From: Anaerolineales bacterium
GTDB taxonomy: Bacteria > Chloroflexota > Anaerolineae > Anaerolineales > Villigracilaceae
Direction of reading: 5' to 3'
DNA: 21,282 nucleotides
Assembly (NCBI GenBank): GCA_029933275.1
Contig: JAOZOM010000004.1
Span: 1 to 21,282, forward strand
Shown here: positions 1 to 8,300 of the stretch, in pieces
Layout of the letters: every line of letters starts with the position of its first letter
Position numbering within the stretch: position 1 is the stretch's first letter
Position numbers and translations under genes: made by a program
Notes under the pieces: model-generated
What the model was told of the DNA's origin: nothing
The model's database searches: none
What the model saw: the letters and a program-made list of their open reading frames with translations, nothing else

Positions 1-41
1 TTTCCGTTTTTTACTTCTTCCATTTTTTTATCAGCTGTCAT
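1..41 (-). CDS. 5' end of next ABC-importer gene, probably permease C (partial)
   Basis: An ATG at 41 on the minus strand opens a frame that runs off the window edge, with 13 complete codons visible (MTADKKMEEVKNG). An AGGAA ribosome-binding site sits at 48-52, seven bases ahead of the ATG, and the gene begins 20 bases after the stop of the permease at 62-1033. The hydrophilic, lysine/glutamate-rich start is what a cytoplasmic N-terminal tail of an OppC/DppC permease looks like. The usual gene order (B then C) predicts exactly that gene here. The product call is therefore inferred from position; the visible residues alone do not identify a family. Confidence 0.6.
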   Translation of the reverse strand, partial: MTADKKMEEVKNG

Positions 42-61
42 GATTTATTCCTGAAGACAAT

Positions 62-1033
62 TTAATCGTAACGAATGCGTGGATCTAACCATGCGTAAAG
101 AACATCAACCAACAAATTGCCACTAATCAGCAACAACCCATAAACCAACACCAAACTAGTTTGTAAAAAATACTCTCGTTGCCCAATACTATTTACAAAG
201 CGACGTCCCATCCCATTGAGCGCAAAAATTTGCTCGGTAATAAAGCTACCGGTAACCGCGCCCGCAAGCAGAGGTCCTAGGATTGTAGCAACAGGGATTA
301 AGGAGTTCTTTAAAGCATGAGCAACAATCACCGTGCGTTCTCGTAACCCCTTGGCACGAGCGGTACGAATATAATCAGCGGAGAGAACGTCTAGAAGTCC
401 CGCCCGAGTTAGACGAGTAATGCCAGCCGCCATACCGGTACCCATCGAAAAGACAGGCATTACCGCGTGGAGGAAAAAATTTTTCGTCAAGGGTGGTAAA
501 AAGCCAAGAGTAAAAGGCGGGTCTGCTCCCCAAAAAGCAATTGGCAACCAATTCAATTTAACACCAAAGGTATAAATCAGAATAGGTCCCAAAACTAAGG
601 TGGGAATAGAAACACTAATTACGGCTAAGAATGTCGTAATATAGTCTATCCATGTATTATGATTCAGTGCGGCGATAATTCCCAAAGGAATACCAATCGT
701 AAATCCCACCGCGACAGACATTAAACCAAGCTGAATAGAAACGGGAAAAGTCTGAGCAATAATATCGTTTACCGTTTGAGAGGGCTGGCGGAATAAGGGG
801 CCAAAATCACCTTGCAAAAGATTCCCTAAGTAAAGAAAAAATTGTTCATATAATGGCTTATCAAGTCCATAACGCCTTTCCAGAAGTATGCGAATGTGCT
901 CAGGCATTGATTTCTGGCCAACTGCGTCAAAAGGTCCCCCAGGCATCGCCTGAACCAACACAAAGGTTGCCAAAACCATCAAAAAAATTACAGGAATCGC
1001 CATAAGAAGACGACGGATAATATATTTGGTCAC
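62..1033 (-). CDS. Peptide/nickel-type ABC importer permease (OppB/DppB family)
   Basis: This is an inner-membrane permease subunit of a family-5 (dipeptide/oligopeptide/nickel) ABC importer, 323 residues, the usual length. After the N-terminal YIIRRLLMAIPVIF helix come about five further hydrophobic segments. The cytoplasmic EAA loop is clear around residues 219-245 (ADYIRTARAKGL, then HALKNSLIPV), which docks onto the ATPases. The C-terminal ITEQIFALNGMGRRF segment is typical of the family. The start chosen is GTG at 1033, five bases after a GGAGGT site. The longer ATG frame from 1117 would add 28 poorly conserved residues and run through the inverted repeat at 1085-1120. The gene lies 126 bases after the binding-protein gene and just ahead of the presumed permease C. 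The transported peptide or sugar cannot be told from sequence. Confidence 0.93.
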   Translation of the reverse strand: MTKYIIRRLLMAIPVIFLMVLATFVLVQAMPGGPFDAVGQKSMPEHIRILLERRYGLDKPLYEQFFLYLGNLLQGDFGPLFRQPSQTVNDIIAQTFPVSIQLGLMSVAVGFTIGIPLGIIAALNHNTWIDYITTFLAVISVSIPTLVLGPILIYTFGVKLNWLPIAFWGADPPFTLGFLPPLTKNFFLHAVMPVFSMGTGMAAGITRLTRAGLLDVLSADYIRTARAKGLRERTVIVAHALKNSLIPVATILGPLLAGAVTGSFITEQIFALNGMGRRFVNSIGQREYFLQTSLVLVYGLLLISGNLLVDVLYAWLDPRIRYD

Positions 1034-1084
1034 AAGACCTCCAATCACATGGACTGAATTCTTTGTCGCTATAAAAAACAGGAC

Positions 1085-1120
1085 TTTTTGTGGGAGCGGC
1101 ACTTGCCGCTCCCACAAAAA
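1085..1120. repeat. Perfect 17-bp inverted repeat between binding protein and permease genes
   Basis: The arms 1085-1101 and 1104-1120 are perfectly complementary (TTTTTGTGGGAGCGGCA against its complement) around a two-base centre. The transcript would fold into a very stable GC-rich hairpin with an A/U base. The T run lies on the 5' side and the A run on the 3' side in either direction, so no U-tract directly follows the stem. This makes a classical intrinsic terminator unlikely. A 3' mRNA-stabilising or REP-like element following the binding-protein gene (stop at 1160) fits better. No second copy was seen in the window. Confidence 0.8.
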
Positions 1121-1159
1121 ACATTCATTATTTAAGCTTTAACTAGGTGCAGATGTTTG

Positions 1160-2995
1160 TTATTCAGCACCAAATGCAGCTTGAGCTTCTTGATCAATGG
1201 TCCAAGTGTACCACTGGTCACCACCGAACAAAGCCGGGGTACGAGTCAGCCAGTCATGTTCCGCAACAAAGCCGATGCGCACATAAAGCGGAGCAAAAGG
1301 AACTTCACCCTCTGGTCCAAAGAAAGCATCTTCGATTTGCGAGTAAAGTTGAATGCGCTCTTCTGGATCAGTGCTTGAGCGAGCTTGTTCAATCATAGCA
1401 TCAATGTCGCCACAGGTGCGGCGAATACGCTCAGATGTGTTGTCGCAGTGCAATACATCGCCAACCCAGTTATTTTCATCAGCGTAGTCAGGACCCCAAC
1501 CGAGTGTCCACATATTGGGAGCTTCTTCGTCATCAAGTTTAGTGGTTGCCAAGAGTTCTGAGAAGGATTGTTGTTCGACAGTAATCAAATCAGGGCTACA
1601 ACCGAGGTTCTCTGCCCAGTTTGCTTGAGCAAATTCAATCCAGTTAAGAGTGGATTGTCCGCTATAACCTAAGAGGGAAACTTGCGGGAAGCCTTCGCAA
1701 TTGGGGTAACCGGCAGCAGCCAGCTCAGCAGCAGCATATTCAGGATCGTATCCAACACCAACTTCGTTGATGGGAGGAGCACCGAAGATTCCAGGAGGAG
1801 CAAAGTGCTTCATAGGGAGACCCTGTCCTTGGCGGACGGTTTCGTTGAAGGTCTCACGATCGAAGGCAGCACTGAATGCACGGCGAACATGAACATCATC
1901 AAATGGAGGTTTCGTCTCGCGGAAAGCAATATAGAAGACTGCCAAATCAGGAATCTGAATGGTCTCTTCCGGGAATTCAGCCAAGTGGTTTTCCAACTCA
2001 GCATCAGGAATGCCAGAGGTTTCGACTTCGCCGTTTAACCATAAAGCATAACCAGTGGTAGCATCAGGAACAACATTAGTGACGAAAACGTCAATATTGC
2101 CGCCGCCCTGCATATCTTCAGGCATAAGCGGGTTACGAACAACTGTGCGCCCAACGCCATGAATCCACTGATCCAAGAGATAACGGCCATCGGTAACTAT
2201 TGTGCCATCTTCTGCCCAGTTTCCACCATTTTCTTCAATCGCCCAAGAGGGAACAGCAGCCAAAGGCCACATGGGGGTCATGGAAAGGAAATATGATGCG
2301 GGGAAAGGCAAGGTGATGACCAAAGTTTCATCGTCCACAGCTTCTGCACCAATAGCATCATACATTTCATCAGGAACATTTTCGGGATCATCGTAGTAAA
2401 GGGTATCTTCACAACCAACAATCTGCGGGGCGATAACACTGCTGTAATAAGCACCAAGATTAGGGTCACAAGAGCGTTTGATACCATACTCAAAGTCATG
2501 AGCCGTGACAAAGCGAGGATAGCCATCAGCGTCAACTTCCTGGACAACTTCGTGAGTATCAGAGTTGTAGGTCACCCAAGGAATATCTGTACGGATAGTG
2601 AAGGTATAAGTCATACCATCATCACTAACTTCCCAACTTGTGGCACCTTCAGGCACGATTTCAGCAGTATCTAGATCATAATTGGTCAAGTGAACGAATA
2701 ATTGTTCAATATAGTTAATGGAAACTACATCTTCACCAAGTTGTGGATCAAGAGTAGGAATATCTGTGGTTGAATAGCCATGGAAAGTAACGGGATTATC
2801 CAAAGCAATGGTTGCGCTCATTGGCTCAGGCTTGGGAACTTCCGTTGGGGCGGCAGGAGCTTCTGTAGGGGCAACTTCTTCCACTGGAGCTTCTTCTGCA
2901 GGAGCTTCAGGTGCGGGAGCGGGGCTACCGCAAGCGGTAAGGATCAAGCTGCTGACAATCAGCAAACCAAGAACCATCCAAAGTGTTTTCTTCAT
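1160..2995 (-). CDS. ABC importer substrate-binding lipoprotein (SBP family 5)
   Basis: This is an extracytoplasmic solute-binding lipoprotein of the dipeptide/oligopeptide/nickel family (SBP_bac_5), 611 residues. The N terminus is a type II signal peptide with lipobox LTAC, so lipidation is predicted on Cys22. It is followed by a Pro/Ala/Glu-rich linker to about residue 57 that tethers the domain to the membrane. The mature part shows the family pattern: a STTDIPTLDP segment, the GATSWEVSDDGMTYTFTIR stretch, and the HVRRAFSAAFDRETF helix that typifies the second lobe. A GGAG site precedes the ATG. It lies between the ATPase and permease genes of the same importer and should deliver ligand to them. 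The signals flanking the gene (3078-3088 and 1085-1120) suggest higher mRNA abundance than its neighbours. Ligand unknown. Confidence 0.93.
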   Translation of the reverse strand: MKKTLWMVLGLLIVSSLILTACGSPAPAPEAPAEEAPVEEVAPTEAPAAPTEVPKPEPMSATIALDNPVTFHGYSTTDIPTLDPQLGEDVVSINYIEQLFVHLTNYDLDTAEIVPEGATSWEVSDDGMTYTFTIRTDIPWVTYNSDTHEVVQEVDADGYPRFVTAHDFEYGIKRSCDPNLGAYYSSVIAPQIVGCEDTLYYDDPENVPDEMYDAIGAEAVDDETLVITLPFPASYFLSMTPMWPLAAVPSWAIEENGGNWAEDGTIVTDGRYLLDQWIHGVGRTVVRNPLMPEDMQGGGNIDVFVTNVVPDATTGYALWLNGEVETSGIPDAELENHLAEFPEETIQIPDLAVFYIAFRETKPPFDDVHVRRAFSAAFDRETFNETVRQGQGLPMKHFAPPGIFGAPPINEVGVGYDPEYAAAELAAAGYPNCEGFPQVSLLGYSGQSTLNWIEFAQANWAENLGCSPDLITVEQQSFSELLATTKLDDEEAPNMWTLGWGPDYADENNWVGDVLHCDNTSERIRRTCGDIDAMIEQARSSTDPEERIQLYSQIEDAFFGPEGEVPFAPLYVRIGFVAEHDWLTRTPALFGGDQWYTWTIDQEAQAAFGAE

Positions 2996-3077
2996 TTCTT
3001 TTCTTCTCCTTCTTGAGAGTTGATAAAATATTAGGTTTGATATGAAAATCTTATTATTGTCTATATTAGTTAGGCAA

Positions 3078-3088
3078 CCACCTCCTTT
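3078..3088 (-). promoter_or_regulatory. Orphan strong Shine-Dalgarno sequence (possible mRNA 5' stabiliser)
   Basis: On the minus strand the sequence reads AAAGGAGGTGG, nearly the full complement of the 16S rRNA 3' end. It lies 83 bases upstream of the binding-protein ATG, which has its own GGAG site. No usable start codon follows at normal spacing: the only candidate, a TTG two bases on, reaches a stop after three codons. Strong SD sequences without a gene are known as 5' mRNA stabilisers (STAB-SD, as in the cry3A leader of Bacillus thuringiensis). That role is inferred here. Confidence 0.4.
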
Positions 3089-3121
3089 AGGTATTCTCTA
3101 ATATATTTGAGAACAAAATCT

Positions 3122-4105
3122 TTATTTAACCAAATGGCAAGCAATCCAATGCCCTTTAAGAGCTTCACGCCATACTGGAGCTTCTTGACTACAGATTTCT
3201 TCTGCAATTGGGCAACGAGTGTGAAACCGACATCCGGAGGGTGGGTTTATAGGACTTGGAACGTCACCTTCTAGGATAATACGCGTGCGTTTCTGTTCCA
3301 AAACAGGGTCTGGAATCGGAACTGCGGAAAGCAATGCCTGTGTGTATGGATGCAAAGGATTCTCATACAAATCATCACGCGGAGCTAATTCAACAATTTT
3401 GCCGAGATACATGACCGCAACACGATCTGAGATATGACGAACCATGCTCAAATCATGAGCAATGAATAAATAAGTAAGACCAAATTCTTCTTGTAGTTCT
3501 TCGAGTAAATTAACGACCTGCGCCTGAATGGACACGTCCAATGCAGAGATTGGCTCGTCACAAACGATGAAATCCGGCTGTAAAGCCAAAGCTCGCGCAA
3601 CGCCAATTCGCTGGCGTTGACCGCCAGAGAATTCATGCGGATAACGGTTGATAAAGAAGGGATTCAAGCTAACCAGTTCGAGTAACTCTTTAACACGCTC
3701 TTCCCGTTCAGCGGCGGTACCAATATTATGGATTTCCAAAGGCTCTGCGATGATGCTTCCTACAGTCATACGGGGATTAAGAGAGGCATAAGGGTCTTGA
3801 AAAATAATTTGAATATTACGGCGCATTTCACGCATATCAGCATTAGATACTGAGGTCAAATCTATGTCATTATAAAAAACTTTCCCTGAAGTTGGTTTAT
3901 GCAATTGGAGCAAGGTACGTCCAGTTGTTGATTTACCACAACCACTCTCGCCAACCAAACCTAAAGTTTCGCCTTTATAAATATCAAAAGAAATACTATC
4001 AACAGCCTGCACCGCACCAACTTGTTTTTGGATAATTATTCCCTTTGTGATAGGGAAGTGTTTGGTCAGGTTCTCTACACGGATAAGGGGAGTTTGTTCG
4101 CTCAT
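3122..4105 (-). CDS. Peptide/nickel-type ABC importer ATPase (OppF/DppF family)
   Basis: This is the second cytoplasmic ATPase subunit of the importer, 327 residues. The nucleotide-binding domain shows Walker A (GESGCGKST), the signature EFSGGQRQRIGVARAL, and Walker B with the D-loop (CDEPISALDVS). The C-terminal oligopeptide/dipeptide extension has the Cys-rich segment GCRFHTRCPIAEEIC that in some homologues binds an iron-sulfur cluster. The start at 4105 is preceded by AGGAGA, and its ATG overlaps the stop of the upstream ATPase gene (ATGA, 4 bases), a sign of translational coupling. The same frame is open to 4192, but those extra residues merely read the end of the upstream gene in another frame. 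F-type is preferred over D-type from the TKHFPI start and gene order. Confidence 0.94.
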   Translation of the reverse strand: MSEQTPLIRVENLTKHFPITKGIIIQKQVGAVQAVDSISFDIYKGETLGLVGESGCGKSTTGRTLLQLHKPTSGKVFYNDIDLTSVSNADMREMRRNIQIIFQDPYASLNPRMTVGSIIAEPLEIHNIGTAAEREERVKELLELVSLNPFFINRYPHEFSGGQRQRIGVARALALQPDFIVCDEPISALDVSIQAQVVNLLEELQEEFGLTYLFIAHDLSMVRHISDRVAVMYLGKIVELAPRDDLYENPLHPYTQALLSAVPIPDPVLEQKRTRIILEGDVPSPINPPSGCRFHTRCPIAEEICSQEAPVWREALKGHWIACHLVK

Positions 4106-5094
4106 CGAAGTTCTCCTGTGCTCATGTCTACCCAACAAGCCACATAATGCTCTGGAGACCTTTCTTCTAATACGGGGTTTTCTTTCAGGCATTTATCCTG
4201 AACAAATTTACAACGTGGGGCAAAGGGGCATGCAACGGGCTTTTCTAAAAGTGCCGGTGGCAACCCTTCAATAATCTCTAATTTCTGTCCAATACTGCTG
4301 CCATCTACACGCGGCAACGAACGTAATAATGCGGTCGTATAGGGGTGTTTTGGATTTTCGTATAGCTCAATGACAGGAGCATTCTCTACAATGAATCCAG
4401 CGTACATGACAAGAACGCGTTCGGCGAAGCCAGCAACCACGCCCAAATCATGGGTGATCCAGATAACAGCCATGCCCAACTCGTCACGCAGGCGTTTGAC
4501 CAAATCTGCAATTTGCGCTTGGATGGTCACATCCAAGGCTGTGGTAGGTTCATCAGCAATCAATAATTCGGGGTTACATGCTAAAGACATTGCGATCATT
4601 ACACGCTGGCGCATCCCACCTGAAAACTGATGTGGATAATCTGAAAGATGTGCTTCGGCATCCGAGATCCCTACCATTGTCAACAACTCAGCGACACGCT
4701 TTTCTGCTTGCCCTTTGTTCATGCCTAGATGAAGCAATAACGGCTCCATCATTTGTCTACCAATAGTAAGAACTGGATTCAGAGAGGTCATCGGGTCTTG
4801 GAAGATCATACTGATCTTAGCTCCACGAATATGACGAACTTCTTCTTTCGACATTTTCATGAGGTCTTGCCCTTGGAATAAAATTTCTCCATTGACAATT
4901 TTTCCAGGAGGCATGGGAATAAGACGCAAAACGGACAGCATCGTCACGCTTTTTCCACATCCTGATTCTCCAACAACCCCCAATGTTTCCCCTTCCTTTA
5001 GGCTAAAAGAAATGCCGTTTACTGCATGGACAGTGCCATCAGGCGTGCTGAACTGCGTTTCAAGGTCTTTGACTTCTAATAACAAATTGGGCAT
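4102..5094 (-). CDS. Peptide/nickel-type ABC importer ATPase (OppD/DppD family)
   Basis: This is the first gene of the importer operon and encodes one of the two ATPases that power uptake, 330 residues. Walker A is GESGCGKS at residues 42-49, the ABC signature is QFSGGMRQRVMIAM at about 155-168, and Walker B is LLIADEPTTALDVT at about 176-189. The C-terminal extension carries the four-cysteine pattern ACPFAPRCKFVQDKC...VAC. In crystallised DppD and OppD homologues the equivalent cysteines bind a [4Fe-4S] cluster. The ATG follows an AAAAGGA site. The gene has a recognisable promoter about 100 bases upstream and overlaps the next ATPase by four bases. Family assignment is secure; substrate is not visible. 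Confidence 0.94.
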   Translation of the reverse strand: MPNLLLEVKDLETQFSTPDGTVHAVNGISFSLKEGETLGVVGESGCGKSVTMLSVLRLIPMPPGKIVNGEILFQGQDLMKMSKEEVRHIRGAKISMIFQDPMTSLNPVLTIGRQMMEPLLLHLGMNKGQAEKRVAELLTMVGISDAEAHLSDYPHQFSGGMRQRVMIAMSLACNPELLIADEPTTALDVTIQAQIADLVKRLRDELGMAVIWITHDLGVVAGFAERVLVMYAGFIVENAPVIELYENPKHPYTTALLRSLPRVDGSSIGQKLEIIEGLPPALLEKPVACPFAPRCKFVQDKCLKENPVLEERSPEHYVACWVDMSTGELR

Positions 5095-5201
5095 CTACGC
5101 TATCCTTTTAAAAAGATTTTGCGGGCAAAAAGAAAATCCGCATCTTGTATAGACAAGCTCTTTGACAAACACAATAAGTACAGTAATTTTATAGCCTTTG
5201 G

Positions 5202-5229
5202 ATTATACACTAATTTAAAAGAGCGTCAA
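5202..5229 (-). promoter_or_regulatory. Sigma-70-type promoter of the ABC importer operon
   Basis: On the minus strand TTGACG (5229-5224) is followed after 16 bases by a perfect TATAAT (5207-5202). Transcription would start near 5195, giving a leader of about 100 bases before the ATPase gene at 5094. The leader holds a small hairpin, CTTGT-ATAG-ACAAG, at 5144-5157. The match to the consensus is the best in the window. Confidence 0.7.
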
Positions 5230-5281
5230 TTGTCATATTTCTCTTTTTTAAACTCCACGCTCTTGTTTTTAGGTCTCAGGG

Positions 5282-5322
5282 ATATCCTTCTTGAGAAGGA
5301 TATGCGAACCTTTTTGAGAAGG
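5282..5322. promoter_or_regulatory. Tandem palindromes upstream of importer promoter, candidate operator
   Basis: Two near-identical 14-bp palindromes, CCTTCTTGAGAAGG (5286-5299) and CCTTTTTGAGAAGG (5309-5322), start 23 bp apart, roughly two helical turns. The first extends to a perfect 10-bp-arm inverted repeat (5282-5303). They lie about 55-100 bp upstream of the -35 box at 5224-5229, where an activator or a distal repressor dimer pair would bind. They also lie downstream of the macroglobulin terminator, so a purely RNA-level role is possible. Confidence 0.5.
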
Positions 5323-5331
5323 GTGCGAGAT

Positions 5332-5372
5332 AAAAAGCCTCCCCAAATCCCGTTGGGGGATTTGGAGGAGGC
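5332..5372 (-). terminator. Intrinsic terminator of the macroglobulin-like gene
   Basis: On the minus strand, ten bases after the stop at 5382, arms 5372-5357 and 5351-5337 form a 15-bp stem (GCCTCC-CCAAATCCC with one bulged base) and a short loop. A TTTTTA tract follows directly (5336-5331). The opposite direction has no U-tract. This separates the macroglobulin-like gene from the ABC importer operon transcribed in the same direction. Confidence 0.87.
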
Positions 5373-5381
5373 TAAGAGAGG

Positions 5382-8300
5382 TCACTCTTCAATTTTGAAT
5401 AATATCCCCGCACTCGCACCCTGCACTTCGGGGAAGTAACTCTGCCACGCGTGAGCGGGTAAAACGCGATATTCACCTGCCTGTAAGGGGATTAAGGTAT
5501 AGCTCAAAACATAAGTGCCAGCGGGGAGATAATCGGCTGACCACTGGATATTTTCATCGCCAATTTGCGGATTGGTGAAATACCACCAACCCCAACCATC
5601 CGCAAAAGGATTATCGGGATCGTAGACACCCGCACTGTCCGCCATTTCGCCAAGCTGAGATGTTTTGAGTTGCTGATTGAGAATCTCCGTTCCGGCGGGG
5701 ATATGGTCTTCAACCATCACATAATAGCTATCTTCGGAGAGGGTCAAAATTACCTGTGTTTTGATCTTTGCGCCATCTTTGAGTTTTACCACATCTAGCG
5801 GGGTGCAATTTTCTTCGCAGTCGGCATCATAATAGAGACGAGAAATTTCCATTCCCTGATTCAGAGCAGGAGCAGTGTCGGCAGCGCGATCGGCGAAGAG
5901 AGCGGCACGATAATAAAGTTTCCCCACACCCTCGCCACGCGTCAGATTGAGTGCGTTCGGTAGAGAGAGTTGCAAACTGTTTAGTAATGTAGTCGCCGTG
6001 ACGGGAGTAAGCGCATTCGCTTGCCCGTTGGCGAGCATCTCGCCGTTCAAATCTACAAAGAAGGCGTAGCTGGCGTTCAACTCGTTGGCATTTTTCATCA
6101 CTTCGGTTAAGGCAAGTAGCGACCAAGCGTTTTCATAAGTCGAAAGCCAATAGCCGTGGATATTGCGATGCGCCACCAAATAACGAACGGCATCGTTTAC
6201 CAGCGGGCTGGTCGCGTCTTTTTGGGCGAGGGCGTAGATCACCGTCGCGGTGGTGTAGTTGGGCGTGCCAGGATTTCTCCACGAGGTAGCTTCACTCTCC
6301 CAATGTGCGCCACTCGCGCTTCGCCGCGCAGAGGTTTCTAGGTTGGCAAACAAGCTGGATGCACGCGCGTCCCCCACTGTTCGGGACTCAAGAGTCAGTG
6401 CGAGCAAGGCTTGCGCCCAGGGGCTGAGATCATCCCGCCAACTATCCAACTGATCCACCGCAATCGCGTCTGCGCCACCGGTCATTTGCATCACATATTG
6501 GATGAATGCCAAACGATCCTTCTCCCAAGTTTTCGGATTTGCGCTTGCTAAATAAGGAAGCGAAGCCTCGTGCAAATACTCACGGGCGTTTGCAAAAACC
6601 GTTTCATCAATATAAACGCCTGCATCCCGCGCCTGCCAAAGTCCGAAAAGGATATAAGCAGAAAGATAGGAGTCATTATTGGGGTTACCTCCGCCACCAA
6701 GCGTAGGAGACCCCATCACCCCTGAGCCACCGTCTGAAGTCGGCGTAACATACCAACCCCAGCCGTAATTTTCACCCTGATTATCGAGCAGTCGCTGCAC
6801 GCCCTTTTCAAGCGAGGTTGCAAGACGCGCTTCTAAATCAGGATTATTGAGACTCGCTGCTTTCAAGGCATTATACGCGGCGATATTCGGCAAAAGATAA
6901 GATAGGATTGCCTCATTGCTGGCGGTCGATGCGGGTTCGGGGATTGCCTCCAGCCCCTCGAGAATGACGGCGGCGAGGGAGGCATCGAGCGTGACCTCCA
7001 GCTTGCCTCCGTTAGGGATAAAACTTCTCGGCAAAGAAATAGATTCCGTTAAAGTGCGCTCATCTGCTATGGTGCCTGCTGTAACGAAAGATTGCGGCGA
7101 GGTATAGCGCAAAATCGGCACCGCCCCCCCGACCGGACGAGTGATGTCTATATAATTACCAAGCTCTGAATTAAAGAGCAACTCAACTACATCGGCATCT
7201 TGCGCTATTCCCCACCACGAAACTTTAACTCGCCCGCCCGCGGGGACGGTAATCTGCTGTTCAATGGTGTCGGGATTATCGAGCAAGAATCCGATGGCTT
7301 GGAGAATTACGCGCCCGCTCAATTCTCCGGCAGTATTATTATGAACGATCGCGGCGATTTCAACATGGTCGCCAACGACAAAGAAGCGCGGCGTAACAGG
7401 ACGAATCAAAACATCTTTTGTGCTGATAATTTGCAATTCTGCGCTCCCCACACGAGTATCAACAGTGGTGCCGCGTAAATCTACTTGCCAAGTGGTCAGA
7501 TTATCAGGCAACACCATGCTCACTTGCGCTTGTCCGTTTGCATCTGTCACAATTTCCGCGTTCCAATACGCGGTGTCGGGAAAATCATCGCGTACAACGA
7601 TAATATCTTCGCCGCCGCCACCTCCCAGTCCACCGCCAAAATCAAGAAAGACTCCATAAAGGCTATGCCCCGCTAGAGAGAGCGTTGTACTCACGCCGAG
7701 ACCAACCTGATCGTAAAAAGCAGTTTCGATGGGTTCTGAGTTCGGGTCGGCAAGAGCGAGCGCGGCGAGGTCTACCACCGCCAGAGAGAATTCTCCCTGC
7801 ACGGGCGCACCCGTAGAATCGGTCACTTGGACGCCAAAGGTCACTTCTCCGCCCGGCTCCGAACGCATCGGCTGGGAGGTGAGGCTCACGTTCAAGAGTT
7901 GCGCCGCGGCGGAAATATCAAGTTCGGTATAGCCCACACGGAAATCGTTGCCGCTGAGCAAAACAACCGAGAAATACACGGTGGGTGCGTCATCTTCCGT
8001 CAGCGGGAGGTTGTAGATTGTCCCACCGGCTTCTATGTTAACAATTTCGGATTTGTGGATTGTGCCGCGCTCGACCGTGACCAGAGCCTGCGCGATCGTA
8101 TTCAGCGGATTCGGGATGAAAATCTGCGCGGTGTCGCCGGGCTGATAGGAATCGCGGTCTGCGGTGAGTTGAACGCGTTGTTTTGGCAGATTCGGGTAGA
8201 GAGCTTTCTCCGCACCCGTCACCCAGATTAGGATTTGGGTAGAGGCGTTATCTCCACTCAAATCGAGGACGTAGGTTCCCGGTCGCGGCGGGGTAAAGGA

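Noticed and set aside
1034..1117. N-terminal extension of the permease to an ATG at 1117
   Set aside because: The extension reads through the inverted repeat and is hydrophilic and unlike the family. GTG 1033 has a perfectly placed GGAGGT.
4106..4192. N-terminal extension of the second ATPase to 4192
   Set aside because: The extra residues come from the coding end of the upstream ATPase in another frame. ATG 4105 has its own AGGAGA site and an ATGA overlap.
5119..5439. 106-codon plus-strand frame upstream of the ABC operon
   Set aside because: It runs antisense through the operon promoter, the palindromes and the terminator into the macroglobulin-like gene, and has no recognisable domain.
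5827..6126. Alternative-frame reading inside the macroglobulin-like gene with several cysteines
   Set aside because: Overlaps entirely with a long, domain-supported frame. Arginine/cysteine-rich shadow frames are typical for this codon use.
7600..7660. Glycine-codon-rich run (GGCGGTGGC type) as a possible repeat element
   Set aside because: It is in frame and encodes the flexible linker before the A2M core, a common feature of the family.
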